A DNA stretch of 64,000 bases from Fontisubflavum oceani. Its GTDB lineage: Bacteria > Pseudomonadota > Alphaproteobacteria > Rhodobacterales > Rhodobacteraceae. The notes under the pieces are model-generated. The model did no database searches, was not told the origin of the DNA, and was given only the letters and a program-made list of their open reading frames with translations. The DNA is taken from NCBI RefSeq assembly GCF_030407165.1, contig NZ_CP129111.1:1116001-1180000 (forward strand). The letters are read 5' to 3'. A program made the translations under genes and the position numbers. Positions 46,402 to 57,197 of this stretch are shown piece by piece. Within the stretch, counting starts at the first letter, position 1. Each line of letters begins with the position of its first letter.

Positions 46402-47709
46402 ATGGCAGAGACGTCGCGCCCCGCTTGGTCCGTTCGCGCCCCAATGATTTTGGGCCTTCTGTCGCTTGTGGTCTTGGTCGGCGGGTTTGGCACATGGGCG
46501 GTGACGTCGAATATCGCTGGCGCGATCATCGCGTCAGGGCAGATTGAGGTGGATCAGAACCGCCAAGCCATTCAACATCCCGAAGGCGGGGTGGTCGCTG
46601 AATTGGCGGTTGATGAAGGTCAACAGGTAGAAGAGGGTGAGATCCTGCTGCGCCTCGACGCCTCCGATATCGCGTCGAGCTATGCGGTGGTGCGCGGTCA
46701 GTTGAACGAGGTGCGAGCCCGCCGCGCCCGCCTTGAAGCGGAGCGGGACGGCCTATCGGAGCTGCAGTTCGGCACCGACCTGCAACAGACGGCTCTCAAC
46801 GATCCGGAACTGGCCGATATTCTGAGCGGACAGTTGAACCTTTTCGCGGCACGGCGCGATACGCTGGACCGCGAGATTGATCAATTGACTCGACGCACAG
46901 AGCAGATCGCCAGCCAAATTGACGGCATGATCGCGCAGCGAACTGCGCTGGAGCGGCAGCAGGGCCTCGTGGGCGAAGAATTGGTCGCGCAACAAAACCT
47001 TCTGGAGCGCGGGCTCGCACAAGCCGCCCGCGTGCTGACTTTGCAGCGGGAGGAAGCCAATCTGCTCGGCAGTCTCGGCGAGATCGATGCGAGCGCTGCT
47101 CAGGCGGAGGGGCGTATCACAGAGATCGAGTTGTCGATTCTCCAGTTGGAAACGCAGCGCCGCGAAGAGGCGATTGCCGAGTTGCGTGAGGTGCGCGTGC
47201 AAGAAGAAGAACTCGCCGAACGGGCCCGCGCCTTGGCCCGACAGCTTGATCAAATGGATTTGCGCGCGCCGGTGGCGGGTATCGTTTACGGGATGACGGT
47301 CTTTGGACCGCGCTCGGTTGTGCGTCCCGCGGACCCTGTGCTGTTTTTGGTGCCTCAGGACCGTCCATTGGTGATTTCCGCTCGGGTTGAGGCAATCCAC
47401 GTGGATCAAGTCTTTGTCGGTCAAGAGGTGCTCTTGCGGTTCCCGGCCTTCGATATGCAGACCACGCCTGATCTCTATGGGCTGGTGACCCGTGTCTCGG
47501 CCGATGCTTTCGTGGATGAAGCCACAGGCGCGAGTTTCTACGAGACACAGATTGTGCTGGATGACGGTCAAATCGAGCTTCTCGGCGATGTCACTCTCTT
47601 GCCCGGCATGCCGGTGGAGGCGTTTATCCGCACGGATGATCGCACCCCAATTGCCTATTTGTTGCGCCCATTGACCGACTATTTCAACCGCGCCTTCCGC
47701 GAAAGCTGA
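46402..47709 (+). CDS. Type I secretion membrane-fusion protein (HlyD/PrtE type)
   Basis: A 435-residue periplasmic adaptor anchored by one N-terminal helix (MILGLLSLVVLVGGFGTWAV). The lipoyl-like half NRQAIQHPEGGVVAELAVDE follows, then a long coiled-coil hairpin (about residues 90-270, heptad-rich with many Gln, Glu and Arg) and LRAPVAGIVYGMTVFGPRSV closing the barrel. The C-terminal end has LPGMPVEAFIRTDDRTPIAY. It links the inner-membrane ATPase encoded four bases upstream to an outer-membrane TolC channel encoded elsewhere. The pair forms one operon. Confidence 0.93.
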   Translation: MAETSRPAWSVRAPMILGLLSLVVLVGGFGTWAVTSNIAGAIIASGQIEVDQNRQAIQHPEGGVVAELAVDEGQQVEEGEILLRLDASDIASSYAVVRGQLNEVRARRARLEAERDGLSELQFGTDLQQTALNDPELADILSGQLNLFAARRDTLDREIDQLTRRTEQIASQIDGMIAQRTALERQQGLVGEELVAQQNLLERGLAQAARVLTLQREEANLLGSLGEIDASAAQAEGRITEIELSILQLETQRREEAIAELREVRVQEEELAERARALARQLDQMDLRAPVAGIVYGMTVFGPRSVVRPADPVLFLVPQDRPLVISARVEAIHVDQVFVGQEVLLRFPAFDMQTTPDLYGLVTRVSADAFVDEATGASFYETQIVLDDGQIELLGDVTLLPGMPVEAFIRTDDRTPIAYLLRPLTDYFNRAFRES

Positions 47710-47776
47710 TCGGGTCTTTCCACTGCCTCCACAGGTCGGTAGCGTGCGCGCGAATATGTCCTACAGGAGAGAGTCG

Positions 47777-48244
47777 ATGAGCAATGGGTTCGAAGCAAAA
47801 CTGGCGGAACTGGGTGTGACCTTGCCCGACGCCCCTGCACCTGCGGCCAATTATGTGCCGTTTGTGGTCGTCGGCGATCTCGCCTTTGTATCGGGTCAGA
47901 TTTCGATGAATGAAGATGGGTTGATCACCGGGAAAGTTGGGGTAGACCTCACCACCGAAGAGGGCGCGGCAGCGGCGAAAACCTGTGCGATAAGCCTTTT
48001 GGCGCAGGCCAAAGCCGCCTGCGGTGGAGATTTGGAGCGCTTGGTTCGGGTCGTGAAATTGACCGGCTTCGTCAATTCTGGCCCCGACTACACCGAGCAG
48101 CCAAAAGTGGTGAACGGTGCCTCTGATTTCCTGGTCGAGGCCCTCGGCGACGCGGGTCGGCACAGCCGCTCGGCGGTGAGCGCTGGCGCCTTGCCGCTTG
48201 GCGTGGCGGTGGAGATCGAAGGGATCTTCCAGATCAAGCCATGA
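47777..48244 (+). CDS. RidA-family protein
   Basis: A 155-residue member of the YjgF/YER057c/UK114 family, of the longer subtype with an N-terminal segment. It has VVGDLAFVSGQISMNEDG, AISLLAQAKAACGGDLERLV and GRHSRSAVSAGALPLGVAVE, in which the arginine of the HSRSAVS block corresponds to the one that binds carboxylate in imine deaminases. Such proteins hydrolyse reactive enamine and imine intermediates, although this subtype is not characterised. ATG 47777 follows AGGAGAGAG. It overlaps the next gene by four bases. Confidence 0.88.
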   Translation: MSNGFEAKLAELGVTLPDAPAPAANYVPFVVVGDLAFVSGQISMNEDGLITGKVGVDLTTEEGAAAAKTCAISLLAQAKAACGGDLERLVRVVKLTGFVNSGPDYTEQPKVVNGASDFLVEALGDAGRHSRSAVSAGALPLGVAVEIEGIFQIKP

Positions 48245-49011
48245 GCCTGCCGCCAGTCTTCCTTGGGCCGCCGCTGGCCCATCGGGCGCTGCATGATGCG
48301 GCCCAAGGTGTGCCGGAAAACAGCGCCGAGGCCGTGCGCCGCGCGGTTGCGCGGGGGTATGGGATCGAGATCGATGTCCAGCCCTCCGCCGACGGCGTGG
48401 CGATGGTTTTTCATGACGAGACACTAGATCGACTGACCGAAACAACAGGACCAATTCGGGACCGGACGGTGGCCGAATTGGCCGACCTCCGCTTGGTTGG
48501 CAGCAACGCGGGCGCACCGACACTCACCGAGGTCTTGGGCATCGTCGCAGGCTGCGTGCCGCTTTTGGTTGAGATCAAGGACCAGTCGGGCGGGGTTGGA
48601 GCATCCGACGATGACATGCTGGAACGGGCGGTTGTCTCGGCCCTTGCCGGGTATGACGGGCCGGTGGCCGTGATGTCCTTCAACCCTTTCATGGTTGCGC
48701 GTGTGGCCGAGCTTGCGCCGGACCTGCCGCGTGGCCTGGTCACGTCTGGCTATCGGTCGCAGGATTGGCCGGGGATGCCGCCGGAAGTCGCGACGCATCT
48801 TCGTGAGATTCGCGATTTCGACCGAGTCGGCGCACAGTTCATCAGCCATGATCGAACTGATCTGCTCAGCCCACATGTGGCGGCTCTAAAGGCGCGGGAT
48901 GTTCCGGTTCTGTGTTGGACGATCCGCTCCGCCGAGGCGGAGGCCCAAGCGCGTAAGATTGCCGACAACGTGACATTCGAAGGCTATCTGCCGCCGCTTG
49001 ACGCGGTGTGA
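48241..49011 (+). CDS. Glycerophosphodiester phosphodiesterase family protein
   Basis: A 256-residue TIM-barrel enzyme. It has the GDPD motifs LAHRALHDAAQGVPENSAEA (HR...EN), IEIDVQPSADGVAMVFHDET (ExD and the second histidine) and VPLLVEIKDQSG. It should split glycerophosphodiesters from phospholipid turnover into glycerol 3-phosphate and an alcohol. There is no signal peptide, so it acts in the cytosol. It is coupled to the RidA gene by an ATGA overlap and followed after 42 bases by a FemAB/GNAT-like gene on the same strand. Confidence 0.92.
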   Translation: MSLPPVFLGPPLAHRALHDAAQGVPENSAEAVRRAVARGYGIEIDVQPSADGVAMVFHDETLDRLTETTGPIRDRTVAELADLRLVGSNAGAPTLTEVLGIVAGCVPLLVEIKDQSGGVGASDDDMLERAVVSALAGYDGPVAVMSFNPFMVARVAELAPDLPRGLVTSGYRSQDWPGMPPEVATHLREIRDFDRVGAQFISHDRTDLLSPHVAALKARDVPVLCWTIRSAEAEAQARKIADNVTFEGYLPPLDAV

Positions 49012-49053
49012 TCCGGCCCCACTTGTTGAGCGTGCATCCCCAAAGGTGGCCTC

Positions 49054-50244
49054 ATGCGCGATGACGTGCAAATCGAAGTAACCGCATTGGACAGCCTGCG
49101 CGGGGTCGACCCCGGCGCGTGGGATGCGTGCGCTTGCCCGGAAGCTGCGGATGGCGGCGCGCCGTTTGACCCGTTCACGACCTATCGGTTTCTCTCCGCT
49201 TTGGAAGAGAGTGGATCGGTGGGGCCAGGCTCAGGTTGGCAGCCGCGCTATTTGCTTGTCCGTGCCGGTGACGAGGTGATCGCCGTCGCGCCGCTCTATG
49301 CCAAGGGGCATAGCCAGGGCGAGTATATCTTCGATCACAATTGGGCCCATGCGTATGAGCGGGCGGGCGGGCAGTATTACCCAAAGCTACAGGTTGCGGT
49401 GCCGTTCACGCCGGCGACCGGGCGGCGGTTCTTGACCAAGCCGGGATGGGAGGCGATCGGACGGTCGGCCTTGGTGCAAGCGGCGGTGCAAATCGCGGCA
49501 GAAAATCAGTTGAGTTCGGTCCATATCACTTTCTGCACCGACGAAGAGGCCGCTGCCGGGGCGGAGATGGGACTCTTGCATCGGGTCAGCCAGCAATTCC
49601 ATTGGACCAATCCGGGCTATGCGGATTTTGACGGGTTCCTGGCCGGGCTCAGCTCCCGCAAGCGGAAAAACATCCGCAAAGAACGCGAGACGGCACAGAG
49701 TTTTGGCGGCGAGATTGTCTCGCTGAGCGGCGATCAGCTTCAGCCGGAGCATTGGGATGCATTTTGGGAGTTTTATCAGGACACTGGGGCGCGGAAATGG
49801 GGGCAACCCTATCTGAGCCGGGCGTTTTTTGACATCGCGCAAGAAACGCTGCGCGATGATATGTTGTTGGTCCTGGCGATGCGAGATGGGCTGCCGGTCG
49901 CTGGTGCCCTGAATTTCATCGGGCGCGATGTGCTCTATGGCCGCTATTGGGGCTGCGTCGAACACCATGCCTGCCTGCATTTTGAACTGTGCTACTATCA
50001 GGCGATCGAGGCAGCGATTACACGTGGGTTGAGCCGGGTCGAGGCCGGCGCTCAAGGGCAACATAAACTCGCGCGGGGCTATATGCCGGTGACGACTCAT
50101 TCCTTGCATTGGGTCGCAGATGAGGGGTTTCGGCGCGCGATCGAAGCCTATTTGGACGCGGAACGCGCAGCGGTTGATGAAGAGATAGAGGTGCTGACGG
50201 CGTATGGCCCATTCAAAACGGCCCATGTGGAGGAACAGGAATGA
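49054..50244 (+). CDS. GNAT/FemAB-like acyltransferase (COG3146, DUF482)
   Basis: A 396-residue cytosolic protein of the COG3146 family. Blocks include EYIFDHNWAHAYERAGGQYY, YPKLQVAVPFTPATGRRFL, SSRKRKNIRKERETAQSFGG and GRYWGCVEHHACLHFELCYY, ending with GAQGQHKLARGYMPVTTHS. The fold is a double GNAT like FemX aminoacyl transferases that modify peptidoglycan cross-bridges, but this proteobacterial branch has no proven reaction. The phhB gene starts at its stop codon (ATGA overlap). Homologues beside phhB occur in other Rhodobacterales as far as I recall. Confidence 0.85.
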   Translation: MRDDVQIEVTALDSLRGVDPGAWDACACPEAADGGAPFDPFTTYRFLSALEESGSVGPGSGWQPRYLLVRAGDEVIAVAPLYAKGHSQGEYIFDHNWAHAYERAGGQYYPKLQVAVPFTPATGRRFLTKPGWEAIGRSALVQAAVQIAAENQLSSVHITFCTDEEAAAGAEMGLLHRVSQQFHWTNPGYADFDGFLAGLSSRKRKNIRKERETAQSFGGEIVSLSGDQLQPEHWDAFWEFYQDTGARKWGQPYLSRAFFDIAQETLRDDMLLVLAMRDGLPVAGALNFIGRDVLYGRYWGCVEHHACLHFELCYYQAIEAAITRGLSRVEAGAQGQHKLARGYMPVTTHSLHWVADEGFRRAIEAYLDAERAAVDEEIEVLTAYGPFKTAHVEEQE

Positions 50245-50543
50245 TCAAACCGGAAAAGTTGAGCCAGGAGCAGCGTGAGACCGCCTTGCCGGAACTGACC
50301 GGCCATGGCTGGCAGATGGTTGACGGGCGGGACGCGCTTTCGAAGCGCTTCGAGTTTGCCGATTTCAACGAGGCATTCGGCTGGATGACTCGCGTGGCGA
50401 TGATCGCGGAACATATGAACCATCATCCGGAATGGTCGAATGTCTATAAAACCGTCGACGTGACGCTAAGCACCCATGATGTGGGTGGCTTGAGCGCGCT
50501 AGACATCGCCATGGCCACGAAGATGGATCGGTTGGCGGGCTAG
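50241..50543 (+). CDS. phhB: 4a-hydroxytetrahydrobiopterin dehydratase
   Basis: A 100-residue pterin-4a-carbinolamine dehydratase with RFEFADFNEAFGWMTRVAMI, the catalytic AEHMNHHPEWSNVYKTVDVT and STHDVGGLSALDIAMATKMD. It recycles the oxidised pterin made by aromatic amino acid hydroxylases. No phenylalanine hydroxylase gene is nearby, so the coupled enzyme is elsewhere or the protein has another role. It overlaps the previous gene by four bases and is followed by a probable terminator. Confidence 0.95.
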   Translation: MIKPEKLSQEQRETALPELTGHGWQMVDGRDALSKRFEFADFNEAFGWMTRVAMIAEHMNHHPEWSNVYKTVDVTLSTHDVGGLSALDIAMATKMDRLAG

Positions 50544-50557
50544 CGGAGCCGGAAAAC

Positions 50558-50590
50558 GGGGCGTGCAACACCATCGGTGCTGCCCGCCCC
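50558..50590. terminator. Probable bidirectional terminator
   Basis: Imperfect inverted repeat beginning GGGGCG and ending CGCCCC, with inner CACC/GGTG pairing around ATC, located between the convergent phhB and peroxiredoxin genes. Confidence 0.65.
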
Positions 50591-50598
50591 AAATCGTC

Positions 50599-51087
50599 TT
50601 AGATTTCGGCCAGCATGGCTTCGCCGCCGGATGCCTCGCACACGCCGGGGTTTTCTTCGGCATGCAGCACTTTGACGACACCGTCTTCGACATACATCGC
50701 ATAGCGCTTCGAGCGTTTGCTAAAGCCCACGGGCGGCGCGTCAAAATCCATGCCGATCGCAGTGGTCAACTCGCTGGCGGAATCGCCTAGGAGGGTGAGT
50801 CCCGCGCTGGTCGCACCGGTGCTTTCGCCCCAAGCTTCCATCACAAACGGGTCATTCACCGACACGCAGATGATCTCATCCACGCCTTTGGCGTCGAACT
50901 GATCCTTGGTGCGGATGAAGCTGGGCACATGGGCCATGGTGCAGGTGCCGGTGAAGGCGCCAGGCAGGCCAAAGAGGATCACTTTGCGCCCAGCCAGCTT
51001 GTCGGAGAGCGACACGGCCTCTGGCCCGTTTTCCCCAATCCGAAGCAGGTTTGCCTCTGGTAGTTTGTCGCCAACGGAAATTGTCAT
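50599..51087 (-). CDS. Peroxiredoxin (Prx5/AhpE-like)
   Basis: A 162-residue thiol peroxidase of the Prx5 group: LFGLPGAFTGTCTMAHVPSF with the peroxidatic cysteine, VNDPFVMEAWGESTGA and GFSKRSKRYAMYVEDGVVKV. A second cysteine in NPGVCEASGGEAML may act as the resolving one. It reduces hydrogen peroxide or alkyl hydroperoxides with glutathione/glutaredoxin or thioredoxin. ATG 51087 matches homologues (MTISVGDKLPEANL). The long upstream extension of the frame to 52119 is antisense to the reductase gene and not real. Confidence 0.94.
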   Translation of the reverse strand: MTISVGDKLPEANLLRIGENGPEAVSLSDKLAGRKVILFGLPGAFTGTCTMAHVPSFIRTKDQFDAKGVDEIICVSVNDPFVMEAWGESTGATSAGLTLLGDSASELTTAIGMDFDAPPVGFSKRSKRYAMYVEDGVVKVLHAEENPGVCEASGGEAMLAEI

Positions 51088-51174
51088 GTCGCGGTCTCCC
51101 TCGCTTGTGCTGTTCGCTCCCCCGCATATAGGGTGCGGCAGGTTTTGTGCCAGATGTAAATCGGGGAAACGGGC

Positions 51175-52380
51175 ATGTCGCATATCGTCGTTGTCGGGGC
51201 CGGGCAGGCCGGAGCCGCCTTGGTGGCGAAGCTGCGGAGCGAAGGGTTTGGCGGGCAGATTACGCTGATTGGCGAGGAGCATGTGCCGCCCTATCAACGC
51301 CCGCCGCTCTCCAAGGCGTATCTGATGGGAGAGATGGCGCTCGAACGGCTCTATCTCAGACCTGAGAGCTACTATGCCGAGAACGGGATTGATCTGCATC
51401 TCGACGAAACGGTGAACGCGATTGACTGCGCCGACAAGGTCGTGATCGCGGGCGGGCATCAGCTCAAATACGATCAACTCGCGCTGACGACCGGGTCGGT
51501 GCCACGGCGGCTGCCGGGGTCGATTGGCGGCGAACTCAGGGGTGTTCATGTGGTGCGCACGCTGGCCGATGTGGATGCGATGGTGCCCGAGGCTCTGGAG
51601 GGCCGACGGGTGCTGATCGTCGGCGGTGGCTATATCGGGCTGGAGGCGGCGGCGGTTTGCGCCAAACGGGGAATGCAGGTCACGCTGATCGAGATGGCGG
51701 ACCGGATTTTGCAGCGGGTCGCCTGCCCGGAGACGTCGGCGTATTTCCGGGATCTGCACCGGAGCCATGGCGTCGATGTTCGCGAGGGTATCGGGTTGGC
51801 GCGGCTGACTGGCGAGAGCCATGTCACCGGTGCCGTTCTCTCCGATGGCGCAGAACTGCCCTTCGACATGGTGATCGTCGGGATCGGGATCAGCCCGGCG
51901 ACCAGCCTGGCCGAAGCGGCAGGGTTGGAGATCGACAACGGGATCAAAGTGAATGCTCTGGGCCAAACCTCGGACCCGTCCATTTGGTCTGCGGGCGATT
52001 GCGCCTCGTTCCCATTTCGGGGCAATCGCATCCGCCTCGAAAGTGTCCAGAACGCGATTGATCAGGCGGAACTCGTGGCGCGCAACATGATGGGCGCGGG
52101 CGAGGCGTATGATCCGCATCCCTGGTTCTGGTCAGACCAGTATGACGTGAAGCTGCAAATCGCAGGGCTGAACACCGGCTATGATCGGGTTGTTGTGCGG
52201 GGCGGAGTGCCCTTGGTGTCGCATTGGTATTACGCGGGTGAGAGATTGCTCGCCGTGGACGCGATGAATGACCCCCGCGCTTACATGGTTGGTAAGCGTT
52301 TGCTCGAGGCGGGAAAATCGCCGGCGGCGGACGTGATCGCGGATACCGAGACCGATCTGAAAACTCTGCTCCGCGCATGA
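51175..52380 (+). CDS. FAD-dependent ferredoxin/rubredoxin reductase-type oxidoreductase
   Basis: A 401-residue flavoprotein with an N-terminal FAD site (SHIVVVGAGQAGAALVAKLR), PPYQRPPLSKAYLMGEM, the NAD site VLIVGGGYIGLEAAAVCAKR and the second FAD contact SDPSIWSAGDCASFPF. The C-terminal reductase domain has HPWFWSDQYDVKLQIAGL. Relatives are putidaredoxin and rhodocoxin reductases that feed electrons to ferredoxins serving P450s or dioxygenases. No ferredoxin or oxygenase gene is adjacent. rsmD follows with an ATGA overlap. Confidence 0.92.
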   Translation: MSHIVVVGAGQAGAALVAKLRSEGFGGQITLIGEEHVPPYQRPPLSKAYLMGEMALERLYLRPESYYAENGIDLHLDETVNAIDCADKVVIAGGHQLKYDQLALTTGSVPRRLPGSIGGELRGVHVVRTLADVDAMVPEALEGRRVLIVGGGYIGLEAAAVCAKRGMQVTLIEMADRILQRVACPETSAYFRDLHRSHGVDVREGIGLARLTGESHVTGAVLSDGAELPFDMVIVGIGISPATSLAEAAGLEIDNGIKVNALGQTSDPSIWSAGDCASFPFRGNRIRLESVQNAIDQAELVARNMMGAGEAYDPHPWFWSDQYDVKLQIAGLNTGYDRVVVRGGVPLVSHWYYAGERLLAVDAMNDPRAYMVGKRLLEAGKSPAADVIADTETDLKTLLRA

Positions 52381-52939
52381 GGATCATCGCCGGGGCGCAT
52401 CGCGGGAAACGGCTGGCCTCGGTTGGCAAAGGGGATGCGGGCGCGCATCTCAGGCCGACCTCGGACCGGGTGCGCGAAAGCCTGTTCAACCTATTGCTGA
52501 ATGGCGGCTATGGCGACCCGATCACAGACGCGCGGGTCCTGGACCTGTTCGCAGGCACCGGTGCTTTGGGGTTAGAGGCGCTGTCGCGCGGAGCCTCGCA
52601 TGTGACATTCGTCGATGACGGCACGAAAGCGCGGGCGTTGCTCCGGGAGAATATCGGGCTCTGCGCGGCGCAGGGTGTGACAAAGGTGTTTCGCCGCGAT
52701 GCGACCCGGCTTGGAGAGGCGCAGGGCAAGCCCTTCGACTTGGTTTTTCTCGACCCGCCCTATGGAAAGGGCCTGGGCGAGAAGGCGCTGGCCTCTGCGC
52801 AAAGCGGCGGTTGGTTGGCACCGGACGCGCTGATCATCTGGGAAGAAAACACCCCCCGGTTCTGCCGGAAGGGTGCGACTTGCTTGATCAGCGGCGCTAC
52901 GGCGATACGCTGATCACTTTGGCACGGGCTATTGGCTAA
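52377..52939 (+). CDS. rsmD: 16S rRNA (guanine966-N2)-methyltransferase RsmD (frameshifted)
   Basis: A SAM-dependent methyltransferase that modifies G966 of 16S rRNA during 30S assembly. RIIAGAHRGKRLASV, RPTSDRVRESLFNLL, VLDLFAGTGALGLEALSRGA and the catalytic DLVFLDPPYGKGLGEKAL are all present. The frame as given turns aside after IIWEENTP. One C is missing in the run at 52852-52857; adding it restores PVLPEGCDLLDQRRYGDTL and a stop at 52937-52939, giving about 187 residues. Its end overlaps the convergent TRAP gene by 11 bases. It is coupled to the reductase gene upstream. Confidence 0.92.
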
Positions 52940-53981
52940 GCCCGGTTGATCCGCCGTCCATTTCGGCCTCCATCAGCCGCCGGACATCAGCGACCAAGGC
53001 GGCCCCATCGAGGCCTTTCCCATCGGCCTCTTCGATCCAGGCGGCTGTGACGGTCTCACCCAAAGCACTGATCTGTGCGGTCACGTCTTCGGACATCTCG
53101 GCGATCTCGTTGCCCGCCGCCGCCATCGCGTCGCGTCCACGCAGATCACCTTCATCATGAGCGCGACCCGCCCAAGCCGAGGCCATCAGTCCAGAATTGG
53201 CGTCGATCACCGCGCGCAGATCGTCTGGCAGCCCCTCATAGACTTCCCGGTTCATCGCCCAGATGAAATAGAGGTTGTACATCGAGCGGTCACCGGCGAC
53301 ATCGGTATGACTGCTGGTCAACTCGTCGAGCCGGAGGGAGGGGGCCATCTCCCAGGTAATCACGCCGCCATCAACCACACCGCGCGACAGCGCTTCGGGG
53401 AAAGCGGGCACAGGCATGCCGACAGGTGTCGCGCCAAGCTGTTCCAAGAGAAGCGTTGCCGGACGGGACGGGCCGCGCAGCGAGATGCCATCGAAGTCGT
53501 CAACTTCGTCAATCGCATCGCTGCTCAGATGCACGATGCCGGGCCCGTGCATATGGGCGGCAATCACATGCACATCGGCAAAGTCATCCATCAGATGCTC
53601 TTGCGTGAAATGCCAGGCTGCACGGCTCGCTGCCTCGGCATTTTTTGGTGTCATGAAGGGCAATTCCAGCGCTTCGGCTTCGGGGAAACGCCCGGGTTGA
53701 TAGCCCGGGATCACCCACCCGCCATCAATTGCGCCGTCGCGGATCAGGTCATATTGGCTCTGCGCCGAGCCACCGAGCTGCATAAACGGGTAAAGCTCGA
53801 CCTGGATGCGGCCCTCGGATTGCTCTTCGATCGCTTCGGCCCAAGGCTGCATAAACCCGACGGGATTGGCCGAGAGCGGCGAGACGAAATGCTGAAACCT
53901 GAGGGTCACCTCTTGGGCTGACGGCGCGGAGGCTGCGGTAAGGGTGGTGGCGGCAAGTGCTAGGGACTTAACGAACGACAT
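52929..53981 (-). CDS. TRAP transporter solute-binding protein (lone DctP)
   Basis: A 350-residue periplasmic binding protein with a Sec signal (FVKSLALAATTLTAASAPSA) and the DctP fold: TLRFQHFVSPLSANPVGFMQ, LELPFMTPKNAEAASRAAWH, GISLRGPSRPATLLLEQLGA and PVPAFPEALSRGVVDGGVIT. The arginine in SLRGPSR is the usual carboxylate-binding residue, so an organic or aromatic acid is likely. No DctQ or DctM genes are adjacent; binding proteins like this can be orphans that use membrane parts encoded elsewhere. AGGAGG precedes the ATG. Confidence 0.9.
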   Translation of the reverse strand: MSFVKSLALAATTLTAASAPSAQEVTLRFQHFVSPLSANPVGFMQPWAEAIEEQSEGRIQVELYPFMQLGGSAQSQYDLIRDGAIDGGWVIPGYQPGRFPEAEALELPFMTPKNAEAASRAAWHFTQEHLMDDFADVHVIAAHMHGPGIVHLSSDAIDEVDDFDGISLRGPSRPATLLLEQLGATPVGMPVPAFPEALSRGVVDGGVITWEMAPSLRLDELTSSHTDVAGDRSMYNLYFIWAMNREVYEGLPDDLRAVIDANSGLMASAWAGRAHDEGDLRGRDAMAAAGNEIAEMSEDVTAQISALGETVTAAWIEEADGKGLDGAALVADVRRLMEAEMDGGSTGLSQ

Positions 53982-54062
53982 GTCGCGCCCTCCTTTTGAT
54001 AGAGTCCTGACGCGCCGATTGCTTTCACAGCGGCCCGAGATAGGTAAGTGCTATCAATGATA

Positions 54063-54079
54063 TTGCAACTCATTCGCAA
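54063..54079. promoter_or_regulatory. Fur-family-like palindrome
   Basis: TTGCAACTCATTCGCAA is an imperfect 17-base palindrome. It overlaps a second perfect inverted repeat, CATTCGC-AAGA-GCGAATG (54071-54088), about 80 bases upstream of the lone dctP. It resembles boxes bound by Fur/Mur/Irr-type metalloregulators. This is a pattern match only. Confidence 0.3.
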
Positions 54080-54179
54080 GAGCGAATGGTCGCACCCGCG
54101 CCTTGTGAACCCCAACGCAATATGGGACAGTCTGAAAAAATCGAGCGTTTCACATAACCTAACAGGCCCCAGCACTGCC

Positions 54180-56218
<2,039 letters not shown>

Positions 56219-56222
<4 letters not shown>

Positions 56223-56335
56223 ACGCCCAGAACGAAGGCACTGGCGAAGAAGATCGTGCCCAGAAGAGGTTGATCAATCGCCAAATAGAGGACGAAACTT
56301 GGCTCAAGGAACCAAGGAGAATAGTCGGTCACCAT
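56219..56335 (-). CDS. Candidate 38-residue membrane protein
   Basis: ATG 56335 has GAGGGC five bases upstream and the frame runs 38 codons to a TAG that overlaps the recQ stop from the other side. The product reads MVTDYSPWFLEPSFVLYLAI, then DQPLLGTIFFASAFVLGV: a short aromatic N-terminus and one or two hydrophobic helices. The sequence is protein-like and ends neatly at the convergent gene boundary. It is divergent from yaaA across about 86 bases. There is no family that I know; a chance frame cannot be excluded. Confidence 0.42.
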
Positions 56336-56421
56336 GACGCCCTCGCGGTAGACAAAACTTGGGTGACTTTGACACATCTCCCCCTAAATTTCACCATGGC
56401 TCTGATAAATAGGACATGCTT

Positions 56422-57192
56422 ATGCTCACTGTGATTTCTCCCGCCAAACGCTTGGATTGGAGCGCGCGCGATGTCGAGGTGACGACACCGGTGTTTCAAT
56501 CCGATGCCGATCATCTGGCGAGCGTGGCGCGTGAGTTGAGCGTGCCGGACCTGTGCAAGCTGATGGCGATTTCCGAAGATCTGGGCAAGCTGAACCATGA
56601 ACGGTTTCAACGTTTCGCTGAGGAGAAAGACGACACGCGTCCTGCGGCGCTCGCTTTCGCGGGTGACACCTATGCCGGGCTTGAGGCGGGGAGCCTTGAT
56701 GCGGAAGATTTGCGTTTCGCGCAAGATCGGCTGCGCATTCTTTCGGGTCTTTATGGCTTGCTCCGTCCGCTGGATGCGATCCAGGCGTATCGCTTGGAGA
56801 TGGGCAGCCGGTTGAAGACAGAAAAAGGACCGTCGCTCTATGCCTATTGGGGAGATCGTTTGGCACGGGCCTTGAACGGTGAGGCGGAGATGTTGGGCGC
56901 GGACACGCTGATCAACTGCGCCTCGGTCGAGTATTTTTCTGCCGTGGACCCGAAAGCGCTGAAACTGAGCGTGATTACGCCAAACTTCCTTGAAGACCGC
57001 CCTGGTGGCCCGAAAATCGTCAGTTTCTTTGCGAAAAAGGCGCGGGGCGCGATGGCGCGGTTCATCATCGAAAACCGGCTGACCTCGCCCGATCATCTGA
57101 GCGATTTCAGCCTCGGCGGCTATCGCTATGCCGCCGATCTCAGCACGCCGGAGAAACCGGCCTTCTTGCGCGCCGAGGCTGTCGCGGCTTGA
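56422..57192 (+). CDS. yaaA: Peroxide stress protein YaaA
   Basis: A 256-residue member of the DUF328/UPF0246 family. It has LTVISPAKRLDWSARDVEVT at the start, FAGDTYAGLEAGSLDAEDLR, LRILSGLYGLLRPLDAIQAY and LINCASVEYFSAVDPKAL. E. coli YaaA lowers free iron and protects DNA during hydrogen peroxide stress and binds DNA with a helix-hairpin-helix fold. ATG 56422 aligns with homologues and is better spaced from AGGAC than the ATG at 56416. It is convergent with the DUF1244 gene five bases further on. Confidence 0.93.
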   Translation: MLTVISPAKRLDWSARDVEVTTPVFQSDADHLASVARELSVPDLCKLMAISEDLGKLNHERFQRFAEEKDDTRPAALAFAGDTYAGLEAGSLDAEDLRFAQDRLRILSGLYGLLRPLDAIQAYRLEMGSRLKTEKGPSLYAYWGDRLARALNGEAEMLGADTLINCASVEYFSAVDPKALKLSVITPNFLEDRPGGPKIVSFFAKKARGAMARFIIENRLTSPDHLSDFSLGGYRYAADLSTPEKPAFLRAEAVAA

Positions 57193-57197
57193 GGGCG

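Noticed and set aside
47684..48523. 279-codon minus-strand frame across the RidA and GDPD genes
   Set aside because: Antisense to two coupled, recognisable genes, with low-complexity Arg/Pro sequence.
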